A stretch of DNA of 64,000 bases. It comes from Coleofasciculus sp. FACHB-1120 (lineage in GTDB: Bacteria > Cyanobacteriota > Cyanobacteriia > Cyanobacteriales > FACHB-T130). The stretch is taken from NCBI RefSeq assembly GCF_014698845.1, contig NZ_JACJTV010000006.1:1-64000 (forward strand). The letters are read 5' to 3'. How positions within the stretch are numbered: position 1 is the first letter of the stretch; every line of letters starts with the position of its first letter. Made by a program: the position numbers and the translations under genes. Shown here one piece after another: positions 28,733-36,969 of the stretch. The notes beneath the pieces are model-generated. The model saw only the letters and a list, made by a program, of their open reading frames with translations, was not told the origin of the DNA and did no database searches.

Positions 28733-28867
28733 CTATAACTGAGAAAGCAACTTGTCGTAGTCTGTATGCGTACCAATCTAAAACCACACAACACCATTCT
28801 CGTTTCTCACGCCGACAGGACGATAACTTTTACTAACACGAGCAAAATCTAGACGAAGTGTGGGATG
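28733..28867 (-). pseudogene. RelE/ParE-type toxin remnant, C-terminal part
   Basis: The minus strand reads VHPTLRLDFARVSKSYRPV, then ENGVVWF, a TAG, then IGTHTDYDKLLSQL and a stop at 28733. Intact toxins of this type have a Trp where the TAG stands (VWFWIGTH). The N-terminal half is absent and the frame shifts into the antitoxin remnant upstream. A dead toxin copy. Confidence 0.6.
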
Positions 28868-29003
28868 AACTTGCTTGAAGCAAAGACAAGGCTTCATCTT
28901 CAAGCTCTTCAAGGATAAATGCTGCAATCGCATCTTGTTGTGTTTCAGGAAGCTGCATGACTCTTGCGATCGCCTGTTGAAGTACCTTGGTTATAGTCGT
29001 TGC
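28868..29003 (-). pseudogene. Antitoxin remnant preceding the dead toxin
   Basis: The minus strand reads ATTITKVLQQAIARVMQLPE, then TQQDAIAAFILEELEDEA. This matches small antitoxins that precede RelE-type toxins in cyanobacteria (LPEeQQeaIAaLILEELEDE). No start codon is found at the expected place, and the C-terminus runs out of frame into the toxin remnant. Confidence 0.5.
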
Positions 29004-29035
29004 ATTGTTGCAGAAAATACTATAAGACCATTATT

Positions 29036-29269
29036 TTATTGCTGTCTCTTAATCGATGCTTTGATTTCTTCCCAAATCAGTACATTGCCAGGATTCGTTT
29101 CATAGTCATTGATCCGAGCATCAAGTTCCTGGTTTTGTGGTGCTGTCAAATCAGGGTAAGCTTGCTCGGCTGCAATACTGTCCCAGATTGCTTGCACAAG
29201 AAGAATTCTATCTTCAATGCTCAGGGCTGCAATTTCATTTAACCTAGCTGTGATGTCCATGCTGAGCAA
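29036..29269 (-). CDS. Addiction-module antitoxin (TIGR02574 type), orphan
   Basis: A 77-residue protein with the signature of the TIGR02574/Unstab_antitox family: IAALSIEDRILLVQAIWDSI near the start, an acidic middle and LIWEEIKASIKRQ at the end. These are unstable antitoxins normally followed by a ParE-type toxin. Here the following minus-strand DNA contains only remnants of a different TA pair, so this antitoxin seems orphaned. A second, complete pair of this family lies at 36201-36730. Confidence 0.8.
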   Translation of the reverse strand: MLSMDITARLNEIAALSIEDRILLVQAIWDSIAAEQAYPDLTAPQNQELDARINDYETNPGNVLIWEEIKASIKRQQ

Positions 29270-29508
29270 CTTAAATGAAAGAGTTGGCAGTATACCTCAA
29301 AGATAGCGGACAGGGTTTTGTCTATGATGCGATCGCCCTTCGGGTAGTGGTAAAGTGCGATCGCTGTTTTACCCGATCATCTCCACTGTATGCGGATGGT
29401 TGTGTTGGTAGTGAATAATGATAGCTGGGTTTGCTTCGTAAACTCAATTTACTGCGCTGGGGCGAGTTCACTATTGCTAGAGGAGTCTAGCAATAGGTAT
29501 TTGGATAG

Positions 29509-30324
29509 TTAAAGCATAAAATCCTTAAAAAATCCATCATAATTAATTTTACAGTTTTCGAGGTAAAAGATAAATTCTCGATGCCATGAAGTGTCCCAGC
29601 CATTCTGATCACACAGTTCAAGCAAGTCATCTTCATTCGTTATATTATTCGCTGTGATAATTCCATGCGTAGTCTTATTAACAACAAGTCCATTCCAGAT
29701 AAACAAGGCATATTCAGGATAAATATCCTTAGAACGAATATGAGAAAACTCAGCGTATTTTCTAAGAGTTTCACCTGTTAATTCATCACAAACAATTTTA
29801 TAGTCTTTTATTCGTTTGTTTTTGAGCTTAGATAGTGCTTTATCCAAGTCTCGACGTAATAATCCATAAATTTTCTCTACTTGAGGTGCCCTACGCAGAG
29901 CTGTTAACATCTCCCAAGAAACTTCTCTATAAGCTCGATGGTAATCATCTCGTGATAACGGCATTTTATGTTGAAGGCTAGCTGCAAGAGCTACTGCGTT
30001 AACATATTCGCGTTTTTCAATCTCTACCTTAAAGTGATCGGGTAGCAAAATAACCCATTTACTAGCAGAGGCCTTATCCGTTCTCAGCACTGAATGTACA
30101 CGTTCCGAATCTAGCCATATTTTACCGTCATTTATATTGATTCTAATCCCTTTTATCCATGCATTCTCGATCTCAGCCAAGGTGCGTGGATTTAACTTTG
30201 TCTCAATCCATCCAATAGTTTTACCGTTTATACAGATACTTTCGCGTGTAACCTTAAGGCTATCGAGTGAGTGATAATATTCTGAGGGAACTAAATTACT
30301 CTGATCGGTGTAATCTTGACTCAT
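29509..30324 (-). CDS. Unknown protein in the BrnT operon
   Basis: A 271-residue soluble protein I do not recognise. It is rich in charged helices (LLRRDLDKALSKLKNKRIKD) with an aromatic C-terminus (WDTSWHREFIFYLENCK). It lies 53 bp downstream of the J-domain-like gene on the same strand and appears to be the third gene of the operon starting with the BrnT toxin. A role tied to that unit is inferred from position only. AT-rich codon use sets these three genes apart from ilvA beside them. Confidence 0.65.
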   Translation of the reverse strand: MSQDYTDQSNLVPSEYYHSLDSLKVTRESICINGKTIGWIETKLNPRTLAEIENAWIKGIRININDGKIWLDSERVHSVLRTDKASASKWVILLPDHFKVEIEKREYVNAVALAASLQHKMPLSRDDYHRAYREVSWEMLTALRRAPQVEKIYGLLRRDLDKALSKLKNKRIKDYKIVCDELTGETLRKYAEFSHIRSKDIYPEYALFIWNGLVVNKTTHGIITANNITNEDDLLELCDQNGWDTSWHREFIFYLENCKINYDGFFKDFML

Positions 30325-30377
30325 AGTTCTATTAAGCTCTTAACAGTAATAAATTTCCATAAAAACTCTCAATTCCT

Positions 30378-31043
30378 CTATTTATTACGTTGCCCAAATT
30401 TCTCTGCGTGCTTCTCTAGATCATTTTTGATTTTTTCTAAATTCTGCCACGCTACATCGGCTCCCCGTATTTTGTTGCAGTCAGGATGAATCATTTTTGA
30501 TAACGCTCTAAACCATCGCTTGATTAATCCTAAATCTTTCCAGTGTTGCTCTGTTATGCCTAACATATCCATTCGCTGAGCGCCCTGAAGGCGAATAAGA
30601 GCATATATTAAGCGATGCTGTTCTGACGAAAAAAACAGGGCATCTTCATGAAGAGGTTGACGAGTTGATATAACACCAGAATTAGTGTTTTCATCGCCAC
30701 CATGTTCTTTCTTATGGCTACTCCCAAAAACAATCTGAATTTTTTTAAGAATCTTAAAAAATTCGCTGTATCCATTAGCTCTAATTTTGATGTCTAAGTC
30801 TTCTGAAAGTTTTTGCTTTATAGCTTGAAAGGAACCAAGTACGTCTTTGAGTTTGCGAAGTTCATCCTCTGATGATATGTTTGCCCATTCAATACTCAAT
30901 TCTGAGACGTGATCTGATGAAGACATTTGCATCCCAATGCGACTTGCAAAACGGTTATATTTTGCATTTTTATAATCAAACTGGTACTCCGGCAAAAGTT
31001 CATCTTCAGATTTTGAAGGTTGATCAAAAGGCGTTTTGTTCAT
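30378..31043 (-). CDS. BrnA-like N-terminus fused to a J-domain-like region
   Basis: From the ATG at 31043 this is 221 residues. The first 40 (MNKTPFDQPSKSEDELLPEY, then QFDYKNAKYNRFASR) resemble BrnA-type antitoxin starts, with the EYxFDYxKAKxNRFA pattern. The rest differs from BrnA: a charged middle and a C-terminal segment WFRALSKMIHPDCNKIRGAD followed by an amphipathic helix, with the HPD tripeptide of J domains near residue 180. The start overlaps the end of brnT by 20 bp, as for a cognate antitoxin. I infer either a real chimera or a recombination scar. The upstream in-frame ATG at 31097 is less likely. Confidence 0.65.
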   Translation of the reverse strand: MNKTPFDQPSKSEDELLPEYQFDYKNAKYNRFASRIGMQMSSSDHVSELSIEWANISSEDELRKLKDVLGSFQAIKQKLSEDLDIKIRANGYSEFFKILKKIQIVFGSSHKKEHGGDENTNSGVISTRQPLHEDALFFSSEQHRLIYALIRLQGAQRMDMLGITEQHWKDLGLIKRWFRALSKMIHPDCNKIRGADVAWQNLEKIKNDLEKHAEKFGQRNK

Positions 31044-31302
31044 AATCTTCACGCTCTCTGCGAGTGACGAGACGGGCACTAATGATACGGATTGCATTTG
31101 GACGTTCAGTATAGCTGACTAGCAGCAATTGATTGTTCCGAGAGTGACCAATGATAATTTCCCGATGCTCATCTACTGAATGTTTCTCATCATCAAAGAT
31201 TAGGGCAAGTGGATTGTCAAAAACTGTCTTTGCTTCTTCAAAGCTCACACCATGCTTCTTGCAGTTGATCGCTGCCTTGGTTTCGTCCCATTCAAACTCC
31301 AT
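31024..31302 (-). CDS. brnT: BrnT-family toxin
   Basis: A 92-residue BrnT toxin with all usual blocks: FEWDETKAAINCKKHGVSFE at the start, TVFDNPLALIFDDEKHS, then HREIIIGHSRNNQLLLVSYT, and IRIISARLVTRREREDYE at the end. BrnT is a RelE-like ribonuclease neutralised by BrnA encoded immediately downstream. Here the downstream gene overlaps by 20 bp but keeps only a BrnA-like N-terminus. Length and motifs look intact, so the toxin should be functional if expressed. Confidence 0.9.
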   Translation of the reverse strand: MEFEWDETKAAINCKKHGVSFEEAKTVFDNPLALIFDDEKHSVDEHREIIIGHSRNNQLLLVSYTERPNAIRIISARLVTRREREDYEQNAF

Positions 31303-31430
31303 ACCCAGATTGTAATGTTCTACATATTTATTCCATGCTTTTGCAGTCTAAGGCTGTCTGTATTGTAATTATGGTAAAGCCAGTGAAGTAAAATTGTCTT
31401 CCATCCGCCATCTGCAACCCCCTTCACCCC

Positions 31431-32975
31431 ATGCTTTGCGACTACCTGGTACAAATCCTGACGGCTCGTGTCTACGATGTCGCCCAAGAAACGCCCCTCG
31501 AATACGCCCCAAACCTCTCCACACGACTGAATAACAAACTTCTGCTCAAGCGGGAGGATATGCAATCAGTGTTTTCCTTCAAGCTGCGGGGTGCTTATAA
31601 CAAAATGGCGCACCTGTCGCCGGATATGCTGGCACAGGGTGTGATTGCTGCATCCGCCGGGAACCATGCCCAAGGCGTCGCCCTAGCTGCACGTCAGTTG
31701 GGAACGCGATCGCTTATCGTCATGCCTGTCACCACGCCGCAAGTCAAGGTAGATGCCGTTAAAGCGCGAGGGGGAGAAGTTGTATTGCATGGCGATACCT
31801 ACGACGATGCTTATGCTTTTGCCCGTCAGATGGAAGCCGAAAAAGGCTTAACTTTTATTCACCCCTTTGACGATCCGCACGTAATTGCCGGACAGGGGAC
31901 AATTGGGATGGAAATTCTGCGGCAATGTCAGCAACCCATTCATGCTATTTTTGTGGCGATTGGGGGAGGGGGATTGATTTCTGGGATTGCGGCGTATGTG
32001 AAACGGTTACGTCCCGATATTAAGATTATTGGCGTTGAACCCGTCGATGCCGATGCGATGCATCAATCCTTGAAAGCCGGGAAACGGGTGCGCTTGTCGA
32101 ATGTGGGTTTATTTGCCGATGGGGTTGCAGTGCGGGAAGTCGGGGAAGAAACCTTCCGGCTGTGTCAAGAGTATGTCGATGAAATCATTCTGGTGGGTAC
32201 AGATGACACTTGTGCTGCAATTAAAGATGTATTTGAGGATACGCGATCGATTCTAGAACCAGCGGGTGCATTAGCGATCGCAGGTGCGAAAGCCTACGCC
32301 GAACGGGAGCAAATCGAAGGACAAACGCTAGTTGCTGTTGCCTGCGGTGCTAACATGAACTTCGATCGCCTCCGCTTTGTCGCAGAACGCGCCGAGTTTG
32401 GCGAACGCCGCGAAGCCATTTATGCTGTTACAATTCCCGAACAACCGGGCAGTCTCCGTAAGTTTTGCGAATGTCTTGGCAGACGCAATCTTACTGAATT
32501 TAGCTATCGCATTGCCGATGAAAAAGAAGCTCAGATTTTTGTCGGCGTGCAAATTCAAAACCGTGCTGATGCTGCAAAGATGGCAGAAAGTTTTGAAGCT
32601 TGCGGGTTCAAAACCCTTGACTTAACCGATGACGAACTGACCAAATTGCACTTACGTCACATGGTTGGCGGACGTTCTCCCCTCGCTTGCGATGAATTGC
32701 TTTATCGCTTCGAGTTTCCCGAACGTCCCGGCGCATTAATGAAGTTTGTCGGTTCTATGAGTCCCAACTGGAATATTAGTATGTTCCACTATCGCAACAA
32801 TGGCGCAGACTACGGGCGAATTGTCGTAGGGATGCAAGTGCCTCCCCGCGAGATGGAAGAGTGGCAGGCATTTCTTGATACCCTCGGCTATCGCTATTGG
32901 GATGAAAGCAAGAATCCCGCCTACAAGCTGTTTTTGGGACAGGAAAATTGTATCCCGCTCTCGCCCTATCGCTAA
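31431..32975 (+). CDS. ilvA: Biosynthetic threonine ammonia-lyase
   Basis: A 514-residue threonine deaminase, the first enzyme of isoleucine synthesis. The PLP lysine lies in SFKLRGAYNK (about residue 51), the Gly-rich phosphate loop is GGGGLISG, and ASAGNHAQGVA is the substrate region. The C-terminus contains two ACT-like regulatory domains (from about 330 and about 425), the usual site of isoleucine inhibition. Length is standard. It is divergent from brnT. A stable hairpin follows the stop. A decayed copy of its last 50 codons lies at 42516-42668. Confidence 0.96.
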   Translation: MLCDYLVQILTARVYDVAQETPLEYAPNLSTRLNNKLLLKREDMQSVFSFKLRGAYNKMAHLSPDMLAQGVIAASAGNHAQGVALAARQLGTRSLIVMPVTTPQVKVDAVKARGGEVVLHGDTYDDAYAFARQMEAEKGLTFIHPFDDPHVIAGQGTIGMEILRQCQQPIHAIFVAIGGGGLISGIAAYVKRLRPDIKIIGVEPVDADAMHQSLKAGKRVRLSNVGLFADGVAVREVGEETFRLCQEYVDEIILVGTDDTCAAIKDVFEDTRSILEPAGALAIAGAKAYAEREQIEGQTLVAVACGANMNFDRLRFVAERAEFGERREAIYAVTIPEQPGSLRKFCECLGRRNLTEFSYRIADEKEAQIFVGVQIQNRADAAKMAESFEACGFKTLDLTDDELTKLHLRHMVGGRSPLACDELLYRFEFPERPGALMKFVGSMSPNWNISMFHYRNNGADYGRIVVGMQVPPREMEEWQAFLDTLGYRYWDESKNPAYKLFLGQENCIPLSPYR

Positions 32976-32979
32976 TACA

Positions 32980-33027
32980 ACAGGACTTACGCACCAACCA
33001 ATTACAGATACTCCACGTAAGTCCTGT
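32980..33027. terminator. 12-bp hairpin repeat between ilvA and the VWA gene
   Basis: ACAGGACTTACG at 32980-32991 pairs perfectly with CGTAAGTCCTGT at 33016-33027. It sits just past the ilvA stop and between convergent genes. This sequence type recurs in cyanobacterial intergenic DNA. It could terminate both genes, but no T-run follows. Confidence 0.5.
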
Positions 33028-33071
33028 ATGTTTCATACCAAGTTTCAATTAACTCTAGGGTACTCTAGGAA

Positions 33072-34181
33072 CTATTGAAGTTTAAATCCTTTAGCTGCTA
33101 ATTGCTTGCGAAGACTTTGAATAATTACAGAATCAAGAGTATTTTTACTTCCACTATCACTAACTTGGCGCTGTTTTTCAACATATTCACTACGTTTTTG
33201 ATATAAGTCGCGGATCGTTTTTTGAATTGTCTCTCTTTCGGCTTTCTTAGTTACTACATATTCTTGCTTTTGAGCTAAAGTCATCCCTTGCATAGCTTTC
33301 GGCAAAGCATTATTTGGTAATTTCTCAAGGCTAACGATTCCCTTATCGAGAGCATCAATCAAATCCCAAGAAGCATTGTTGTAATAGGCAGAAGCTTTGG
33401 AGTTACCGCGCATCGCCAAATTCATGCCGGAGTTACTATCTTCAATCGTCTGACGTTGTTGTCCGACTTCTCCTTCTGCACCATAGGGAATGTAAGTTTG
33501 ATTGAGCTTATCATTCCAAGTAGCTATTTTCTCATCGTAAGGAGACTTAATAAATTCAGTTTTTTCGTCTTGATTAATATTGAAGTGGCTACCTTGTGCT
33601 AAATCAGCTCCTGAAGCCCAAAGTTGTCGCTCCCGATCTTCTGATAAACCACAGTAGATAGTATTCACTAAAGTGTTTCCCTTAGCAGCGAGATCGACCG
33701 ATTCCCTCCAAACTATCGGGCCTTGATCGAAGGATTCATTACCCGCAATAAAAATAACCCGAAAATCTTCTTTATTTTTACTCCAGTTTAATTCTTTTAC
33801 AGCTGAGCGGATTACCCAGCCAGCATATTCTTGACCGCCGTTGGTTTGGATACTAAATAACTTTTCTGAAACTAAATCTAATTCTGGAGTAAATCCAGTT
33901 AAAAGTCTGACATAACCTTCTTCGGAGGGTAAACTATCATTCCCATAATGGTATAAAGCAACTTCTAATTCTGGGACTTCGCCATCTTTGGTTACTTTAG
34001 TTAAAGAGTTGACGATTTGCCAAAGTTGAGTACGAGTTTGATCTATGAGTCCATCCATGCTATTACTAGAATCTAAAAGGATGGCAATTTGAATTTTAGC
34101 TTTAGCAAAAGCTTTAGTGGGAAAACACAAAATGCTCAAGGTTAGGGCTGTAGCGAATAAAATTCGAGTTAGTTTCTGCAT
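33072..34181 (-). CDS. Secreted von Willebrand factor A domain protein
   Basis: A 369-residue exported protein. The signal peptide (about residues 1-26, ending KAFA) is followed by a VWA domain with the metal-adhesion motif DSSNSMDG (about 37-44) and the strand FRVIFIAGNESFDQGP carrying further metal contacts. The C-terminal 130 residues are a Lys/Gln/Glu-rich helical region, likely coiled coil. Such proteins bind proteins in a metal-dependent manner in the envelope. No operon partner is present. Confidence 0.88.
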   Translation of the reverse strand: MQKLTRILFATALTLSILCFPTKAFAKAKIQIAILLDSSNSMDGLIDQTRTQLWQIVNSLTKVTKDGEVPELEVALYHYGNDSLPSEEGYVRLLTGFTPELDLVSEKLFSIQTNGGQEYAGWVIRSAVKELNWSKNKEDFRVIFIAGNESFDQGPIVWRESVDLAAKGNTLVNTIYCGLSEDRERQLWASGADLAQGSHFNINQDEKTEFIKSPYDEKIATWNDKLNQTYIPYGAEGEVGQQRQTIEDSNSGMNLAMRGNSKASAYYNNASWDLIDALDKGIVSLEKLPNNALPKAMQGMTLAQKQEYVVTKKAERETIQKTIRDLYQKRSEYVEKQRQVSDSGSKNTLDSVIIQSLRKQLAAKGFKLQ

Positions 34182-34680
34182 AGTTTTTCTAATTTCCTTG
34201 TAAACGAGTATTTTCTGCTAATCTCAGCTAAATTTAGCCGATTGCTATCTTCGTTGCAGAAAATGTAACAATAAGTACACGCAGAATCCAACGCTCAAAC
34301 CCTTCTATTAGGAACTCAGAGAATCGGGGCATGAACTTCACACAGCTGAATCGAGTTTTGACACTCTGGATATACATCCCTGACGGTCTAAGCTAATTAA
34401 TCGATGTTCCAGAGATTAGGTTGCGATCTCCGATAGTGCCGTTCATCCAGCCAGAGCGTTACTTTTTGCTCGTCGTTGAAGCGGATAGTGCGATCGCTCG
34501 CCGGATTGTAAACTCGCTAGGATTTGTTGCCAAAGCGATCGCGCAAGCGGTTGTAAAACCTTTATGTACTTTATGTACAAAATACTTTTCGGTTAACGAT
34601 CGCGCTTCCACCCCCTACCCCCTATACTGACGAGCAGAAAGATTGCAAGATTGGGTAAATACAAGGATAAGAAAAATTCT
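34182..34680. other. Intergenic region, no gene seen
   Basis: About 500 bp between divergent genes. It has two HIP1 sites near 34490 and 34540 and presumably both promoters. A 69-codon open frame at 34421 shows no ribosome site or family resemblance. Confidence 0.5.
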
Positions 34681-36003
34681 ATGGAACCGAATGCAGAAGC
34701 GGATTCACTCAAGCGAGTGTTTGGATTGCCGACGCTGGTGATTTATGGGGTTGGTGATATTCTCGGTGCCGGAATATATGCAGTGGTTGGAAAAATTGCC
34801 GGACTTTCCGGCTCTTTGGTTTGGGTTTCTTTCCTGGTATCCATGACTGTTGCTGCACTTACCGCTTTAAGCTATGCGGAACTTGGCAACCGAATTCCGC
34901 ATAGCGGAGGAGTCGCCAGTTTCATCCACAGAGCGTTTCGCAAGGATTGGCTGTCAATCTTGGTAGGCTGGTTGATGTTTTGTACCTGCCTAGTTTCGAT
35001 GGCGACTCTCTCAAAAGCGTTTGCAGGCTATCTCAACGCTTTTGCTCCAGCGATTCCATATTGGTTGATTATCCTGGCGCTATTTGCGGGTCTTGCATTT
35101 GTCAATTTTAGGGGAATGCAGGAGTCCTCAGCCTTAAATATTTTTTGCACATCTCTTGAAGTTTCAGGTCTTCTGATTGTTATATTTGTCGCCACTCTTT
35201 TCCTTATCGGGAACCCAGCAGGCGCGGCGAATCCGGTTCCCGTTCCCGTCCCCAACGCATCATCGACTGGTTGGATAGCGGTCGTTCAGGGAGCCGCACT
35301 CGCCTTCTACGCCTTCATTGGATTTGAGGATATTGTCAATGTTTCCGAGGAAGTAAAAAATCCCCAGCGCAATGTTCCGAGAGCGATTCTGCTTTCCCTA
35401 GGAATTGCAGGTGTCGTTTATGTTCTCGTCTCCTGGCTTGCCGTTCAGGTACTCAGTTCGGCGGAACTTGCCGCCTCGAACGCTCCTCTTCTCGATGTCG
35501 TTCAGCGATCGCAGCCAAATTTTCCAGCAGTCGTCTTTTCACTCATCGCCTTATTCGCCGTTCTAAATACTGCTTTGCTGAATTTTGTCACGGCATCGCG
35601 TCTGCTTTACGGAATGTCCCGCGAAGGATTGCTTCCAGCTTGGTTAGGAAAATTACATCCACGCCGAGCAACTCCCTATCGAACGCTGCTTGTCATTCTG
35701 CCGCTCGTCATTTTTCTCGCGCTGGCATTTCCGCTTGCATTCTTGGCTGGAACAACCTCAACATTGATTCTGGCAATGTTCTCTCTTGTCAACATATCAT
35801 TGCTAGTCATCAAACGCCGAGAACCTCGAACCGAAGGGTTTCAGGTTCCTTCTGCGATTCCGGCTTTAGCGCTGTTCTCCAACCTGTTTCTCATTGCTTT
35901 CGCCGAGCCAAAAAGTAACATTGCGGCGTTAGTGTTTACAGGTTTAGGAATTCTGATAATTTTAATTCGCAATGCTCTTAGCAAACGATTGCCAAGCTCC
36001 TAA
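34681..36003 (+). CDS. APC-superfamily amino acid permease
   Basis: About 440 residues from the ATG at 34681, with 12 or so hydrophobic segments. The first helix carries GVGDILGAGIYAVVGKIAG, the substrate-binding unwound helix of APC permeases. A second typical block is FYAFIGFEDIVNVSEEVKNP in helix 6. Likely a proton- or exchange-coupled amino acid or polyamine transporter in the plasma membrane. A TTG ten codons upstream is open but lacks a good ribosome site, while AAGGA precedes the ATG. Confidence 0.9.
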   Translation: MEPNAEADSLKRVFGLPTLVIYGVGDILGAGIYAVVGKIAGLSGSLVWVSFLVSMTVAALTALSYAELGNRIPHSGGVASFIHRAFRKDWLSILVGWLMFCTCLVSMATLSKAFAGYLNAFAPAIPYWLIILALFAGLAFVNFRGMQESSALNIFCTSLEVSGLLIVIFVATLFLIGNPAGAANPVPVPVPNASSTGWIAVVQGAALAFYAFIGFEDIVNVSEEVKNPQRNVPRAILLSLGIAGVVYVLVSWLAVQVLSSAELAASNAPLLDVVQRSQPNFPAVVFSLIALFAVLNTALLNFVTASRLLYGMSREGLLPAWLGKLHPRRATPYRTLLVILPLVIFLALAFPLAFLAGTTSTLILAMFSLVNISLLVIKRREPRTEGFQVPSAIPALALFSNLFLIAFAEPKSNIAALVFTGLGILIILIRNALSKRLPSS

Positions 36004-36024
36004 CTTTATCTGCCATACAGCAGG

Positions 36025-36083
36025 TGTCAGCCACGAGCAGGCGAGCGCCACTCTCGAATTGGCAAAGAAAATGCTGGCTGACA
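36025..36083. repeat. Inverted repeat downstream of the permease
   Basis: TGTCAGCCA (36025-36033) and TGGCTGACA (36075-36083) form a 9-bp stem with a 41-nt loop, 22 bp beyond the permease stop. Possibly a weak terminator or a small repeat element. Confidence 0.35.
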
Positions 36084-36200
36084 GGACAAGCGATCGCCCT
36101 CTGACTGTCTAACTACTACAACGTTGCTTTCCTTGTTTCTGTTACATTCGTACTAATAATCAAGCTTAAGACGAAGCATGACCTGCAAGGAGATGCAAAC

Positions 36201-36431
36201 ATGACTGAAACAGCCGAAAAACTTAAGATTGAGCTTTCCCGGCTCTCCATGCAGGATCGTGCAGAGCTTGCCTACTTCTTAATCCATTCCCTGGATGAAG
36301 ATGTAGATGATGATGCGGAAATTCTCTGGGCCGCTGAGTTGGAGCGAAGAATGCAGGGAATTACCAACGGCACTGCTTCGAGTGAACCATCTAGTAAGGT
36401 GTTTGCGGAGTTGCGAGAGAAGTATTCGTGA
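36201..36431 (+). CDS. TIGR02574-type antitoxin
   Basis: A 76-residue antitoxin: LKIELSRLSMQDRAELAYFL near the start, an acidic DEDVDDDAEILWAAELERR middle and FAELREKY at the end. A good ribosome site (CAAGGAGATG) precedes the ATG. Its stop overlaps the toxin start by 4 bp (ATGA-type coupling, here GTGA), the usual arrangement for an antitoxin made in excess and coupled to its toxin. Confidence 0.9.
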   Translation: MTETAEKLKIELSRLSMQDRAELAYFLIHSLDEDVDDDAEILWAAELERRMQGITNGTASSEPSSKVFAELREKYS

Positions 36432-36730
36432 AACCGTTAATTATTCATAGTGAAGCCAGAGCCGAGCTAGATAGTGCGATCGCCTACTATGAAGAGCGCA
36501 AGGTAGGGTTTGGTCTTGACTTCCTAACTGAAGTAGAGCAAGAGCTTGGCAAAATCCAGCAAAATCCAAATCTGGGAGCGCTGTACAAAGTTTCGGGGTT
36601 GCGTCGTTATGTCATGCAGCGTTTTCCCTTTCTCATTTTCTATGCAGAGTTGGAGGAGTTCATCTGGATTGTTGCAATAGCGCACGGTAAGCGCAGACCA
36701 GACTATTGGAGAAGGCGACAAATAAAGTGA
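36428..36730 (+). CDS. RelE/ParE-type toxin
   Basis: A 100-residue toxin starting at GTG. Motifs typical of ParE/RelE partners of TIGR02574 antitoxins are visible: SEARAELDSAIAYYEERKVG near the start, then FLTEVEQELGKIQQNP, then LRRYVMQRFPFLIFYAEL and a basic C-terminus ending RPDYWRRR. It probably inhibits gyrase or cleaves mRNA. All blocks are present, so the pair looks functional. Confidence 0.92.
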   Translation: MKPLIIHSEARAELDSAIAYYEERKVGFGLDFLTEVEQELGKIQQNPNLGALYKVSGLRRYVMQRFPFLIFYAELEEFIWIVAIAHGKRRPDYWRRRQIK

Positions 36731-36969
36731 CACCGCGAACCAGCTGACAAATCGTTAGTTAGTCTAGTTCAATACGGCTTTACTAAACTCAGTTAATAGA
36801 CACGCCTACTGCACGAGCAGATCGCTTCATCCAACCCTAGCACTCGGAAGCATCTTCACTCACAGCCGTTATTCCCTGGTTGCTAGCTGACAGGATAAGC
36901 GATCACTTCTATCCAGGTGAACCTGACGGATGAAATGATGGAATAATAGGTTATTGTGGTGGGAAAAAT

